A DNA stretch of 64,000 bases, taken from NCBI GenBank assembly GCA_036924285.1, contig JAYKYS010000024.1:124001-188000 (forward strand). The letters are read 5' to 3'. How positions within the stretch are numbered: position 1 is the stretch's first letter; every line of letters starts with the position of its first letter. The position numbers and the translations under genes are program-made. Below the pieces are notes generated by a model. It was not told the DNA's origin and searched no databases. It saw only the letters and a list, made by a program, of their open reading frames with translations. Shown piece after piece: positions 30,464 to 42,768 of this stretch. The DNA is from Asterella californica (Eukaryota; Streptophyta; Marchantiopsida; Marchantiales; Aytoniaceae).

Positions 30464-32776
30464 TTACACAGGAATTTCACACAGGAGCCGAACCACAACA
30501 CGACACCGTAGCGGTACCCCATCTTTCTGCTTCGGTCGCTTCCAAAGAAACCCATCCTGCAACATGAAGTTGTAGGCCTTCCTTCGAACTCTCCGAAACC
30601 TCTCATCCGTCCAACCTGTCTGCTTAACCATCGTACTAAGGTACTTCCCGATATCAAGCAAATCATCATCATACAACCCTTCAACAAATAACTCATCTTC
30701 TCTTCCTGTGTGTGCAATCGAATAGAACTCTGTACCCACGTCGTCAATGTCTTCTACCATCTCATCTTCCCCATCATATCGAGCCCGAGATAACATATCC
30801 GCCATCAGATTATCCTTCCCTGCGATATGTCTAAACTCCGGGTTCAACGACTTGATATATGCGATCCATCGTAACATCGCAATATCAGGAGTTGAACAAT
30901 TCATGATCATCCCTAACAACGACAAGCAATCAGTTTCAACCACCACTACTGCTCCAATCAAATACTCTTTCTCAGTTTTCATAGCTGAAACAATACCCCA
31001 CAGTTCTCTCTTCACTTGCGGGTAAGCACGTTGTCGAGCACTTAACACCTTCGCTCCGAACCTGACCGCAAACCTGTCTCCATCCTCATCATCCTGTCCG
31101 ACTGCGCATCCAATTGCAACTGGACTTGTATCCACAGTAAGAACCACCGGCCTAGCACCCTTATAATCAATCCTTCCCAGAACTGGAGGAGATGATAGTA
31201 AAGACTTCAACTTCCTTACCGCATCAGTATGCTCTTCCTCCCATCTGAACTTATGACCCTTACGCAATAATCCATACAACGGATCCGCCACATGCGCATA
31301 ATGAGGAATCCAAATGTGGTAGAATACACAAGCACCCAAAAATCTTCTTACTTCTGTCAGCGAGTTGCAAACCTCCTTCATCCTTCCAATCGCATCCACC
31401 TTGTTCGGATCTGGCTTCCGACCAAACGATCCACACAAATGACCAACGATCAAAACCTCTCTAACTCCAAATGTAGACTTCGCACCTGACAGCGTAAGAT
31501 GAACTTCCTCAAGTCGAGATAAGATCTTCTCACAGTCTGCGATGTGATCAGTGACGTATCGTCGACACCCCCTCTGATCTAATGCTTCATCCTTCTCATC
31601 TTCCACACATCCTTTGATGGGGATGTCATCCAAGAACGGCATCGTCTTTTCAGGGATGAAGTCCCTTAGAACTCGATTCATCCCGTTCATCATGTGTGCT
31701 ACCGAGTTGGTAGCTCCCTGTGGTAAGGTACACATCCTAACCAACCCCAAAGGTGTCCTCATTGTCGTGAAGCTTCTGCTCTCCTCCGCTAGTTGAAACT
31801 GATCATACCCCGAGTAAAGATCTCCCATTGAGTAAATTGCTCTTCCTGCAAACGCTTCTGCAAACTCATCCACAATCGGTCCCACCCCAGCATTTCTGAT
31901 TGTTACTGCGTTCACCGGCTGCATGTCTTGGATGAACCGCAGCGACCCATTCTTCTTTGGTACTGTAAACCATCTGCTTGAATATGGTGCAAACGACGGC
32001 TCCAAGATCTTCATCCGCATCTTCTCCTTCAGCAACTCCACTAGTTTGGGCAAGTGAGCCCGCGGTACTGGAATTGGTCTCAAGTTCCATGGCACATGCG
32101 GTACCGTGAAGATAACCATCGGGGTAACAACGTACGGATCTACACATCCAATCTCAAGTGGCTCAAAAGCAAATGCTTTCCCATGTCTTGAAAGCATCTC
32201 CTTGAAGCACATCCTCTCTTCTGGTAGAAGAGACCCATCAGATCCAATCTTCAGCTCTTCAAGGGTCTTCTCCGTGAACTTGTGTCCTATCATTGCAGGA
32301 TCTCTCAAACTCTTCTCCTTTGAAGCTCGATCCATCTGTTGGTTGGTGTCTTCCGGCAAAGGACCAGCAACTGGCTTTACTTTCCTATCCACTGTCTTGT
32401 ACCTTGTCTCAACTCGAACCTCCGGTGCACGGAATGATTCGATCACCGAATAGACCTCCCTTGAATGAATCTGCACGACCTTATCCATATCCTCCCATCC
32501 AATAGACATGATCTCTCGCAAGGGATCTTCCAACCCATCCTCTTCATAAACACCAGAAATCCATTCATCCCCTTCTAGCTCACCCAACTCTTTCAACATC
32601 AACTCAACACCACGCAAATGTTTTTGTTCTTTTCTTCTCAGCTCTTCTATCTTCTTGTAGACAGCAATCTCACACTCTGAAAATCCAATAAATCCTGTAC
32701 AAAAGGCACTATCTCCATCAAGCGAGAGTACCTTCTCTTGCGCACCACCACAATCCCGCCCTATAGTGGTACTCAA
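30464..32776 (-). CDS. Module B3 pol: RT-RNase H, integrase missing
   Basis: Same as the copy at 16462-18774, including Arg at residue 583. RT (DLYSG and FLDD boxes) and RNase H residues are intact; truncated before integrase. Confidence 0.88.
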   Translation of the reverse strand: MSTTIGRDCGGAQEKVLSLDGDSAFCTGFIGFSECEIAVYKKIEELRRKEQKHLRGVELMLKELGELEGDEWISGVYEEDGLEDPLREIMSIGWEDMDKVVQIHSREVYSVIESFRAPEVRVETRYKTVDRKVKPVAGPLPEDTNQQMDRASKEKSLRDPAMIGHKFTEKTLEELKIGSDGSLLPEERMCFKEMLSRHGKAFAFEPLEIGCVDPYVVTPMVIFTVPHVPWNLRPIPVPRAHLPKLVELLKEKMRMKILEPSFAPYSSRWFTVPKKNGSLRFIQDMQPVNAVTIRNAGVGPIVDEFAEAFAGRAIYSMGDLYSGYDQFQLAEESRSFTTMRTPLGLVRMCTLPQGATNSVAHMMNGMNRVLRDFIPEKTMPFLDDIPIKGCVEDEKDEALDQRGCRRYVTDHIADCEKILSRLEEVHLTLSGAKSTFGVREVLIVGHLCGSFGRKPDPNKVDAIGRMKEVCNSLTEVRRFLGACVFYHIWIPHYAHVADPLYGLLRKGHKFRWEEEHTDAVRKLKSLLSSPPVLGRIDYKGARPVVLTVDTSPVAIGCAVGQDDEDGDRFAVRFGAKVLSARQRAYPQVKRELWGIVSAMKTEKEYLIGAVVVVETDCLSLLGMIMNCSTPDIAMLRWIAYIKSLNPEFRHIAGKDNLMADMLSRARYDGEDEMVEDIDDVGTEFYSIAHTGREDELFVEGLYDDDLLDIGKYLSTMVKQTGWTDERFRRVRRKAYNFMLQDGFLWKRPKQKDGVPLRCRVVVRLLCEIPV

Positions 32777-35217
32777 CGAAAATCCTTGAACTCTTCACTC
32801 ACCCTTGGAAGCAGCTTCTCCCTCAAACGATCTCGGTTGCGCTCGTGGTTGGACGGTACAGTCAGGAACTGTACCGCTCTCTTCCCATCTTGACTTCGGA
32901 TCCTAGCATACGCAGATCCGTCGTCCAGTACCTTTGTCTCCATCCGGGTTGCTATGATGAAAGGTTGGCCCAGAATGAGTGGGTATGATGTTGCTTCCTG
33001 AACAAAGAAGTTTTGCTCGATAGCAACATCACCTACGTGCACTCTGATGTCTGGACAAGCTCCATACAAGTCTCCTCTCGTGTTGTTGGCTGCTCTTATG
33101 ACCCATCCATGCTCTGTGTCGATCGGCCACTTCTTCCTCTTGTACAACTCCTTCGACATGATGTTGATTTCTGATCCATGATCGATCAGAGCAACCACTG
33201 GTTCATCCAAGTCCTCGATCCTCACCAACGTCTCCGTCGTAGCTCGAGCCCAGTGATTGTGGCTGTAATGACTCGAGCTCCGCTTCCCATCCTCCTCTTC
33301 ATCCTCAAAATGCACCCTACGCCTTCGATCTCTTTCTTCCTCTGGAGAATAGACACTGCACCTTGCAAGCTCTCTCTCCTCATCCACAGACATCCTAGTA
33401 TCCAAAGCATGTGATAAACCAGTCTCACCCGTAATTTGTCGTTTCCGTTTGATGACATCGATGATGACATCATGAAACTCACGCTTGGCGATGCCTAACA
33501 CTTCTCTCAAAGTAAACTCCACCTTCGCATTCAGAATGCGATCTTCCAAGACTCCCTTCAAGTCTGTTGAAGCCTCGATATCCGACTGTAGCTTGTACGC
33601 AGCCGGCTTACCCTTCTCCTTCTGAGATTTCTCCTTCGATGAAGAAGGAGCATCGTCCATCGGTAGGTCTTGAGCTCCTGCATCTCGAAGCTCTTGGCGA
33701 ACCTTCTCCCCTCGAGTCTGTCTCTTGGAAGAAGTTCCTTCCCCTGCATCCTCTGAATCTCGCCTTCTCTTCTCTTCCAACAACGCTTCGTGTTGGTTCT
33801 TGGCGATGTACGCATGCACCGATAGAGCTTCTATCGGATCTTCCCATCCAGTATCTCTTCTGATCGTAGCAGCTGTCCTCATCAATGTTTCACGCGCCAT
33901 CTTCCCTTTCTGTTTCATGGAGATGGCGGATGACCACAATCCACTTGGCTCAACCTCCTTGTTGAAACTCCTCTCAGCCTGATCCTCAACCCTTGTGCCA
34001 TAAGTTCCAGCTTCCACCATCGCAACTGCTTGCGCTGATAGGTGGTCCTCAACCAACTTCTTCATCCCTCCCCTACCAAAGTTGGTCTGAAGAAGTGCAC
34101 CAGTATCCCTCAGCGCTACCTTCCCATCCTTCCAGAAGATCACTCCTTGCTGCAGAATATCTGTGAACTCCTTGCAATCTCTGCGCGGATGATCAGTACC
34201 ATCGCACCAAATACACCGCTGGATCCAGCCTTGCTTCTCAACCGGTCTTACTCCACTTGTAGATCCCTTCTCTTCCAATCTGGTGAGCTTGATCTGTAGA
34301 TCTCTCATTCCACGCAATATCTCCTCAAGGTTTGAGTCATCTTTCTTCGGAGATACCATGGGTGCCTGAACAACTGGAACAACAAGAACAGCTGGAGCAA
34401 CTGGTACTACTTGTCTAGCAACAGGAACTGGTCGGACTACAGGAACAGGTGTTACAGCTGTAGGTGTTGGCGCCAGTCTCCTAACAGGAACTTTCTCTCG
34501 TCTTCGCTCCCTCTTGGTAAGCAGACCAACAGCTTCCTCAACCTTCTTCCAGCTGCTGGTCAATCCATCGTCCTCCTCCCGGTCTTCCAGAAGTACCTCT
34601 AGCTTCTCCTGCAACTTCTCATCTGCAGCCCGAAGAAATAGCTCTGTCTTGTTGGACTGCAACGTCAACTTCTCCATCCTGGTCAGCCGTGAAAACTGCT
34701 TCTCAAACTCTCTGAGCAACTCAGTAGCTTGTAAACCCTTCCTTGGTTGCTCAACCCACTCCAAGAATGACTTCTTGGTGACTCGATCAGAGTCCTCCAA
34801 GAAGTACTCATCCATCAAGGCACGAGCAAAAGTCTCCCAATCCTTGTTAAAATGCTTCGTTAGCATTTTAACATGATCCCTAATCTCTGGAGCTGCTGCC
34901 AACTCAAACGTCTCAATCATCTCATCTTCTGAGACCCGGTTCAGCTCCATCTCCTTCACATAATGTCTCAGATACCTTGAGACATCTCTTCCATCAAACT
35001 GGTCAATCCTGCTGACCGCCGCTTGTAGCGCCTTTGTTGCCAAAGCTTCCTTCCGCTCATCAGATTGTTGTTGCCGTAAGAACATAGTGAAAGCTTGGAA
35101 CATCGATGCAGTCGCTGGATCCAACTGCACCTTCGGCAACCCACTAGCTCCATCTCCATCACTATCACCTTCGGCAACACTAGCTCCATCTCCATCACCT
35201 TTCCCATCCCCACTCAT
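32773..35217 (-). CDS. Module B3 gag-protease polyprotein
   Basis: Copy of 4893-7337 from the ATG at 35217. One substitution was noticed in the Pro/Val linker (Leu for Pro at residue 285, numbered from the upstream TTG). Zinc knuckle and DHGS active site unchanged. Confidence 0.88.
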   Translation of the reverse strand: MSGDGKGDGDGASVAEGDSDGDGASGLPKVQLDPATASMFQAFTMFLRQQQSDERKEALATKALQAAVSRIDQFDGRDVSRYLRHYVKEMELNRVSEDEMIETFELAAAPEIRDHVKMLTKHFNKDWETFARALMDEYFLEDSDRVTKKSFLEWVEQPRKGLQATELLREFEKQFSRLTRMEKLTLQSNKTELFLRAADEKLQEKLEVLLEDREEDDGLTSSWKKVEEAVGLLTKRERRREKVPVRRLAPTPTAVTPVPVVRPVPVARQVVPVAPAVLVVPVVQAPMVSPKKDDSNLEEILRGMRDLQIKLTRLEEKGSTSGVRPVEKQGWIQRCIWCDGTDHPRRDCKEFTDILQQGVIFWKDGKVALRDTGALLQTNFGRGGMKKLVEDHLSAQAVAMVEAGTYGTRVEDQAERSFNKEVEPSGLWSSAISMKQKGKMARETLMRTAATIRRDTGWEDPIEALSVHAYIAKNQHEALLEEKRRRDSEDAGEGTSSKRQTRGEKVRQELRDAGAQDLPMDDAPSSSKEKSQKEKGKPAAYKLQSDIEASTDLKGVLEDRILNAKVEFTLREVLGIAKREFHDVIIDVIKRKRQITGETGLSHALDTRMSVDEERELARCSVYSPEEERDRRRRVHFEDEEEDGKRSSSHYSHNHWARATTETLVRIEDLDEPVVALIDHGSEINIMSKELYKRKKWPIDTEHGWVIRAANNTRGDLYGACPDIRVHVGDVAIEQNFFVQEATSYPLILGQPFIIATRMETKVLDDGSAYARIRSQDGKRAVQFLTVPSNHERNRDRLREKLLPRVSEEFKDFR

Positions 35218-36758
35218 GACTGCCAATCTCTTCTTCAAAGTTCACACACAGAAGAAATCTCCAGCCCAGACCTTCACGTCGAGTTCACCACCTTATCGTG
35301 TCGGATATTTTGTGCGTGAAGGATGTCCAGGAAAACGCGAGGTTCCTGGCTGTGGAGATGCTGTGTGCCTAACAGAGACAAGACCGAGAAGAACAACCAC
35401 GAAAAGGAATGCTGCGATATATACCACTCTGAAAGTATGTACACTGTCGATTCTTTCTCCAAACAGCACAAAACTGAAGAACAGACCAGAGCGGTCTGTA
35501 ACCTACTTCAGAAGTCCTAAAACAAACCCCTAAAACGCAACCCTAGTCTGAAATCGCCAAAGCGTAGCTCAAAGCAAGAGAAACTTCTCTTTGCTAACAA
35601 CCAGAGCCACAGCAGTATCACGCGATCCAAACCCAAGTCCAAACCACATCCATGTATAAGCTCTTAGCTAAGGCTAGCTACCACAAGCTGTATACAGCCA
35701 ACCAGAACTCTAACGAACTCAAAAGAGCAAAACCCGTAGCGAAGAAACCGAAAAAGACCTATCTGTGGACTTCCGCCTTTCGCTGAACGGACTTCAGATG
35801 TCGATAGGGTCTCCTCCGCTGACTCCGTTAACCCAAGAAACCTTCAGATCCGACTCCCGATAGTCGAGATAACGCCGATTTTCGGTCGCAGATGACCGAA
35901 CCTCCAAAAGCTCCTCCCTGCGGCTTAAAACCGCTCACACCGCACAAACGGATCGTCTAAACTGATATCCGTCTTCGCTGGCAGGTAGATCTAGCTACCC
36001 TGAACCCAACAAGACTCCAAACAAGTCGTTTGGAGTTCCCCTTGCAAAACCACGCAAGAAATTTGGTCGCAGGTTGCAAAAAACTGACGTAAATCGACTC
36101 CCTGCGGCTCAAACTCGCTCACCACACCCAAACCAACAATCTAATTCACGTACAGTCTTCTCCTATGAGTAGATGAAGACTCCTTGATCGCATAGGCACC
36201 AAGAACGAAGAGCTTGGCTCACCGATCGCAAAGAACAGCCCAACCTCAGGTCGCAGGTGAACGAAAATCTGATGTAAGCGCTTCCCTGCGAGCCAATTTC
36301 TCTCACAACTCTCAAACCGCCCGATAAAACTGTGTATCGTCTTCAATTTCCTGAAGAACTCGTTGTTCTGATCCCGATGGATCCAAGGACAGCAAGTTTG
36401 GACTCCGGAACGGCCCGAACGGTCCAACTCTCCTTCACAGGTAACTGAAAACCCCAATTCTGCTCCCTGCGTCTCAATTTCCCCCAGAACACAACCCCCG
36501 ATCCGTCTCTTCAAGAACCGTCTTAACCTGTGCGTAGCCTGCACAGATCTGAACCCGATGACACCTTGCGCGCGTGTATTGGACTTCCCAATTCTCCAAA
36601 ACATCCACCGACAGGTCGCAGGAACAAGCAAGCCCCTTAAGCAGCCCCCTTGCAACAGTCTGTACGTACGAAGTTCAACCCTCAATAATAAGAAGCAGGC
36701 CCCTTGCGTTCTTTGATATAACGCCTGGAGCCCTAAATACCCAGTCAGCAAGTAACTA
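35218..36758. other. Spacer upstream of the B3 gag
   Basis: Copy of 7338-8878, with degenerate about 182-bp repeats at about 35870-36650. No gene seen. Confidence 0.6.
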
Positions 36759-37239
36759 GGGGCCTAGCTTCATTTTACCTTTTTCCCGATCGCATAACTT
36801 CTTCTCTGGATGTCCAAACGAAATAAACAAGATGCCCATGGAAAGCTGACAATGAGCTCTATCCATCTATGCGGTAAAAGTAAAGATCCGAAGTTGCGCC
36901 AAAAGCTCGTAAGCTGGGGCCTAGCTTGTTTTCTCCATCTTTCGAGTCCTGTAACTTCTTCACTATGCGTCCAAACGAAGTAGACAAAGTGCCTATGAAA
37001 TGCTGACAAGGAGCTCTATCCACTGGTGCGATAAAAACGAAGATCCGAAGTGGTGCCAAAAACCCGTAAGCTGAGGCCTAGCTTGTTTTCTCCATCTTTC
37101 GAGTCCTGTAACTTTTCCACTAGGCGTCCAAACGAAGTAGATGAAGTGCCTATGGAAAGCTGACAAGGAGCTCTACCCATCTATGCGATGAAAATGGAGA
37201 TCTGAGATTGTGCCAAAATCCGTAAGCTGGGGCCTAGCT
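36759..37239. repeat. 157-bp tandem repeat, unit 3
   Basis: Same as 22757-23237, starting with ggggcctagc at 36759. The A3 pol frame ends inside it. Confidence 0.88.
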
Positions 37240-40008
37240 TGTCTTCTCATGAGTGTCTTTGGAGCGACAAGCATCGAAGTTTGAATTTCAGGTAGGAGCC
37301 GGTCCACGACACGACAACGGCCTTCCTCAAGTGTCATTAGACTCTTAAGTCGTAACAGTTGACTCTCCTCCACTGACAGTCTATCTTCAGACAGGATTCT
37401 GTAAGTAGGCACATCAAATTCAACTCGCATAATCGGTGTCATGCCATATGTTAGGAAGAAGGGTGTTTGTCGAGTCGTGATCTTCTCTGCATTCCGAAAT
37501 GTCCATAAGACAGCCGGTAACTTTGTATCCCAATCATATGCATGATTCACTGTCACCTTGTTCAGAATCTTGCACAACACTCCATTAGACTTCTCTGTGA
37601 ATCCATTAGCTTTTGGATTGTACGGTGTTGTCTTCCGGTGTTTTATACCAAAGTAATCTGTCAGTTCTTCTATCATCTTGTTCAAAAAATGTGTACCTCG
37701 GTCACTCACCAACTCCAGCGGGCATCCATATCGAGTTATGATCTGTGTGTACAGAAACTCAGCCACAGTGGCTGCATCGTCTTTCTTGGTAGCTGCTGCT
37801 TCAACCATCTTCGTTGCATAATCAGTAGCTATCAGTATGTACCTTCTTCTAGTGCGGCGTGTTGCAGGTTGTATAGGTCCTACAAAATCAATCCCCCACT
37901 TCTCGAATGGTGCTAATGGGAGTATCGGCTGTAACGACCACTGAGTGGTTGACGTAGACTTACCCACTCGTTGACAGTTATCACACTTCTTGATGATCTC
38001 ATGAACATCTTTGTACATCGTCGGCCACCAGTATCCAGCTGAGAGGATCTTCTTCATAGTGTTTCTCAGTGCATAGTGTCCACCTTCAGGTTCCGAGTGT
38101 AGTGCTCCCACCACTTGTGGTATCTCATGCACTTCCAGACATCTTCGAAGTTCTTCATCAGGCCCTCTTTTGAACAATATCCCGTTCTTCATCTCGTAGG
38201 GTCCCGCTTGATGTATGAAGACTGTTCGCTGTTCAGCGTCCATTTCTTCCGGGCACTGCAAAGTCTGTAAATATCTGTACAGATCATAGTACTTCGTAGC
38301 AGGTGCTACGGTCAGCTGAAACAATTCCTCATCTGGAAAATCATCTGCCATTGTATCCACTCGTTCTCCCGTTCTCAGTCGAGACAAGTAATCAGCATTC
38401 TCATGATGAATCCCTTGTCTCGTCTGAACTGTGAAAGTGAACTCTTGAAGTAACAACATCCATCTTGCTATCCTTCCTGACAAGTCTGACTTCTGTACTA
38501 GATGCTTCAATGCATAATGATCCACATGAAAAACAAACTCATAGCCAAGAAGGTAATGTCTGAAACTCTTGAAGTAACAACATCCATCTTGCTATCCTTC
38601 CTGACAAGTCTGACTTCTGTACTAGATGCTTCAATGCATAATGATCCACATGAAAAACAAACTCATAGCCAAGAAGGTAATGTCTGAACTTCTTTACTGA
38701 GTACACCATTCCCAACGCTTCTCGTTCAGTAGTGGTGTAGTTCTTTTCTGCTGCTGAAAGTTGTCTACTCGCATAGTAGATTGGATGGTCTCTCTTTTCA
38801 TCATCTTTCTGACTGAGAACCACTCCTATAGCAAACGCAGAGGTGTCTACATACACTTGAAAAGGTCTCTCCCAGTCTGGGGGTCGCATGACAGGTGCTT
38901 CTGCCAACTTCTTCTTCAGCGTTTCAAACGCCTCATGCTGTTTCTCATGCCAATGGTACTCTGTCGTCTTCTTCAGCAATTCTGTCAGTGGCGCAGCAAG
39001 TATGGCGTAGTCTTTGATGAACCTTCTGTAATATCCAACATGTCCTAGGAAGGCTCTCAACTCGCAGATGTCAGTAGGGGGCTGTAGGGATAGTATCACT
39101 CTAACTTTCTCTACATCTACTTCTATGCCTCGACCTGATACTCTATGTCCAAGAAGTATTCCTTCAGTCATCACGAAGAAACACTTCTCAGGATGTAATG
39201 CAAGTCTGGCTTCCCTACACTTCTGAAAGGTTTTGGCTAAACACGCTGCATGTTCTTCACGTGTGCCAAAAACACAAAAATCATCTATAAAGATCTCTAA
39301 AAATTTTCGCAAATAATCTTGGAAAATTGAGGTCATCATCCTCTGAAAGGTAGCTGGTGCATTGCATAGTCCAAAAGGCATCTTGTGATAAGCATAAGTG
39401 CCCCAATCTGTAGTAAAGGTAGTCTTGTCCTTATCTTGCTCTCTTATGGACACTTGATTGTACCCTGAAAACCCATCCAGAAAGCTGTAACATTCCTTTC
39501 CAGATACATGATCTAAAATGGTATCAGTAAAAGGTAAAGGGTGATGATCCTTCTTGGTTGCTGCATTCAGCTTTCTGAAATCTTGACAGACTCTTATCTT
39601 TCCTGTTTGCTTCTTGAGTACCACTACTATGGGTGCTACCCATTCACTGCTTAACACAGGAAAAATAATACCTGCCTTTAGGTACTTATCTATCTCGTCT
39701 TTAACCATCAAAGAGTATTTTGGGTTGAGTCGGTACTGCCTCTGTCGTACAAGTATTGATCCTTCAATGAGGTCGATACGATGTTCTCCCCACTGTGCAG
39801 GTATCCCCTTCATGTCCTCCACAGTCCAGGCGAAGACATCTTGGTAATGGATCAGCATCTGACGATACACTTCCAACTCTTCTCCTTATACCACAACAGA
39901 AATCTTTAGGCTCTTACCTTCGCTTATTAGTAGGTCTTGGGATGCTCCTGGAAGGACTATACCATCTGTATGACTGGTCTCTGCACTCCCGTGACCTAGC
40001 TGTGATTG
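37173..40008 (-). pseudogene. Module A3 pol, frameshifted by the same 124-bp duplication
   Basis: Split as in A2 into 38539-39876 (RT and the start of RNase H) and 37173-38525 (rest of RNase H and integrase) by the duplication at 38441-38688. Further changes are Leu for Pro at residue 42, Met for Val in the integrase zinc-finger region, and Ser for Pro near residue 606. The upstream TAA is at 39888-39886. A3 owns the only complete LTR in the array, so the promoter-bearing copy is itself pol-defective. Confidence 0.92.
38441..38688. repeat. 124-bp tandem duplication inside A3 pol
   Basis: Copies at 38441-38564 and 38565-38688 share both junctions with 24439-24686. Both copies here have the gtaatg form, lacking the substitution seen in A2. 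Confidence 0.95.
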
Positions 40009-40011
40009 CTA
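40003..40011 (-). promoter_or_regulatory. Leaky-stop candidate UAG-CAA-UCA (A3)
   Basis: Third array copy of the stop plus CAA-UCA hexamer, unchanged. Confidence 0.7.
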
Positions 40012-41151
40012 TTCGGCCTCGTTCATATCTTCTTCTTCATCAATTTCATAGCACTGTAGATAGTTGACCATCGAATAAGGGTCTCCTTTCCTTTCTCCTG
40101 CGCTGCTTGTTGATGAATCAGATCCTGAAGTGTAACCTTCATCAGTCGACTCTGTTTCGCCCTGATGTGTTATCTTCTTCCAGGAAACCATCACAGCCTT
40201 ATCAGTTGGTTTCTGTGGATCTTTGAACTGTAAACGGTGTCGGTACTAATCTGTTAGTACCTTGGCACCATACAACCATGGCCTCCCAATCAAAATTTGA
40301 TAACCAGACTTAACCAAAGGGCGCAGCACAACATAGGTAAGTTTAAAAGAAATTCCGCCTATTAAGGTGGGGATGTTGCGCAGTAGCCCAAGTGGTCGTC
40401 TTCTCGTTTGATCTGCCAGTCGTAACACCCGCTGAGTTTCTTCAAACTTGCTGAAACCCAACGCGTGTGCCGTGTCTTCTGTCATTATGTTGACTCCTGA
40501 CCCGGAGTCAATTGGCACTTTCCTAATTACACAACCTGCAACCTCCACTTCCACTTCTGGAGATCCCAGGTCTTCTGCCTCGATGTGAAACAGAGAAGGC
40601 AACTTTGATCTTCTTACTTTAGTGGGTTTCTTCAGTGCTTGAAGTAACAATTTTCTGTAAATTTTGTTATCTTCAATCAACTGCTTGAAACTTATGTCAG
40701 CCTTCTGTGTTTCTAGATCAGCTACCACATCATAGTGTGGTACTGCCACAGGTTCTTTCTTCACAGGTTCCGGTCGACTGTGCTTCTTCGGAACCTCTTC
40801 GTTCTTGGCCGCAGTCTTGTCTTCAGTGGCCGAAGTACGGAAAATCTTGGGTACAAACGAAGTTGATTGTTCTGGTACTTCGGCCGAAGTTGTATCAGCT
40901 TCTCTTGCCGAAGTTCCTGCTCGTAGTAACTCCTTCTTCAGGAGTTCACGGACTTCGTCCGTAATGTCAACGGGTAGTCTCGGAGGATTTACGCTCTTCA
41001 GTGTTTCTTCTTCCTCCGTATCCTCCTCAACTATCTTCTTCTTGGCTTTCTCCGCAGCCTTCTTCTGCTTCTTCAACTCTTTCTTCAATTGAGTTTTTAG
41101 AGGTGCTTCTTCCGTCTTCCTCTTAGATTTGAAAGAGCTTCTGGTGTCCAC
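40009..41151 (-). pseudogene. Module A3 protease region with a premature TAG
   Basis: Same 380-codon stretch as 12005-13147, but codon 302 (Trp, just after the ILIGRPW box) is TAG at 40248-40246. This leaves a 301-codon part that still contains the whole retropepsin, and a 61-codon tail. The tail with the leaky stop is cut off from translation unless this TAG is also read through. A Leu-for-Ser change is at residue 22. Confidence 0.92.
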
Positions 41152-41202
41152 TTTGCAAACCCAAGTTTCTTCTGGTGGTCATCCTTCATCTCCAGCGGCT
41201 TT

Positions 41203-42621
41203 TCATTCTTCCAAGTCCACCTTGTGCAGTTGTGCTTCCGCAGGACGGTCTGTTTTGGGATCAAAGCGAACCCCTCTCTTCTCTGCGGGTGGGTTAGTAC
41301 AATCTGCTGTGACATGTCCTGGCTGATGACACCTTCCACAAAGTGCTACATATCCCATCGATTTCTTTGGGTGAGGACAGTTTGGTGACCAATGTTCCAA
41401 ACTGCCACAATTAAAACAAGACCCATGGGGTGGTGGTTTATTTGTTCCTGGCGGACTCATCAAACGTTTCTGAGATACATTCAGGGCCCTCTCTTTTGGT
41501 GCAAACCTTTGAATTGGTATGGGTTGAATTGGGGTAATTGCTGGCTGTGTTGGGGGTGGATTCGTTAATACTCCATATACTTCGTCCGGAGTTTCCACAA
41601 AGAATGAGCTATAATATGATTCGAATGCTGGTGCCCATTCAAGTGATTGTGCCTGAAATGTTCTGTTGTTCTTACATTCAATATTAGCATGTCCTGATTT
41701 GTCGCATGTCGTACACCATAAGCTTGGACGGGATGTAGCAGGTGATTTTCTCCCTTCAGGAGATCGTACCATCTGCACTTTCAGGTCTGCAAACCCTTTA
41801 ATCATCTCCTCCATGAGTTGATTACTATCCCTTCTGGTCTTGCCCTTCTTTTCCTTCGAGCTTTTCTTTTCCTTGGACGAAGAACTGCGTTTCATTCTTC
41901 GTTCTTCTTCGCTCGAAGAAGATGAACTCGCTGATGAAGACTCTTCGGCTTCGGCCGAAGAAGACTCATCGTCAGAAGATTCATCGGAGGAAGAGGGTTC
42001 TCTGCGACTCTTCTTGTGCTTTTTCCTTCGAGTCGATTTCTCTTCCTTCTTCTCCTTCTTTTCTTTCTTCCCTTTCTTCTTCCCTTTTATCCATCCTCCT
42101 TTACTTCCGAGGGTGGATGCTTCAAATGCTTCTGCTGAGGCAACCTCTTCAATGGCGTCCATCTTTCCTCGACGACACCAGATCTCCATTTCAATCGGTA
42201 AGCCTGTAACTAGCCATTCTGTGGCTTGATCCATAGAGTATGGGTTGGCTGTGTCCAGTAGATTATAAAATCTTTGGACATAGTCTTTTAGGCTCTCTTT
42301 CTTTCCTCTGACCAGTCTGGTCAGCTTTCCCAAAACTTGATGATTGTACCCAATTTCTCGGAACCGTTCTAAGAACTTTGTCTTCAACTTGTCCCAAGTA
42401 TCGATGTCTCCTGGTATTCTATTTGCATGATTGTACCAGCTGCGTGCTCTCTTCCTGAGAAGACTTGGAAAGATTCGCAGACGATCTGGTTCAGCATCTT
42501 CCTTATTAGTGACAGATACAGATTCAAACAGTTTAATGTAAGCATCTGCATCCTTATCGTCATCTGAAGATCCTCCTCTGAACTTTGGGTAACCGTGTTT
42601 CGTGATAGGTTGGCCTGCCAT
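41203..42621 (-). CDS. Module A3 gag, three CCHC knuckles
   Basis: 472 codons from the ATG at 42621. One change was noticed in the first knuckle (Asp for Gly next to the second Cys, residue 307); the metal-binding Cys and His residues are kept. Otherwise as 13199-14617. Confidence 0.9.
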   Translation of the reverse strand: MAGQPITKHGYPKFRGGSSDDDKDADAYIKLFESVSVTNKEDAEPDRLRIFPSLLRKRARSWYNHANRIPGDIDTWDKLKTKFLERFREIGYNHQVLGKLTRLVRGKKESLKDYVQRFYNLLDTANPYSMDQATEWLVTGLPIEMEIWCRRGKMDAIEEVASAEAFEASTLGSKGGWIKGKKKGKKEKKEKKEEKSTRRKKHKKSRREPSSSDESSDDESSSAEAEESSSASSSSSSEEERRMKRSSSSKEKKSSKEKKGKTRRDSNQLMEEMIKGFADLKVQMVRSPEGRKSPATSRPSLWCTTCDKSGHANIECKNNRTFQAQSLEWAPAFESYYSSFFVETPDEVYGVLTNPPPTQPAITPIQPIPIQRFAPKERALNVSQKRLMSPPGTNKPPPHGSCFNCGSLEHWSPNCPHPKKSMGYVALCGRCHQPGHVTADCTNPPAEKRGVRFDPKTDRPAEAQLHKVDLEE

Positions 42622-42768
42622 ACTTCGAACAAAAGGAGCCCTTGGAACTTGAGTTGCTATCTTGGCAGGAGCTGGAATTGGCGCTGGTACTGCAGCTTGA
42701 ACGAGGACAGCAGGGGCAATACCCGCAGCAGCATCTGCTTGGGCTTGTCTCTTCTTGAATATTGACGG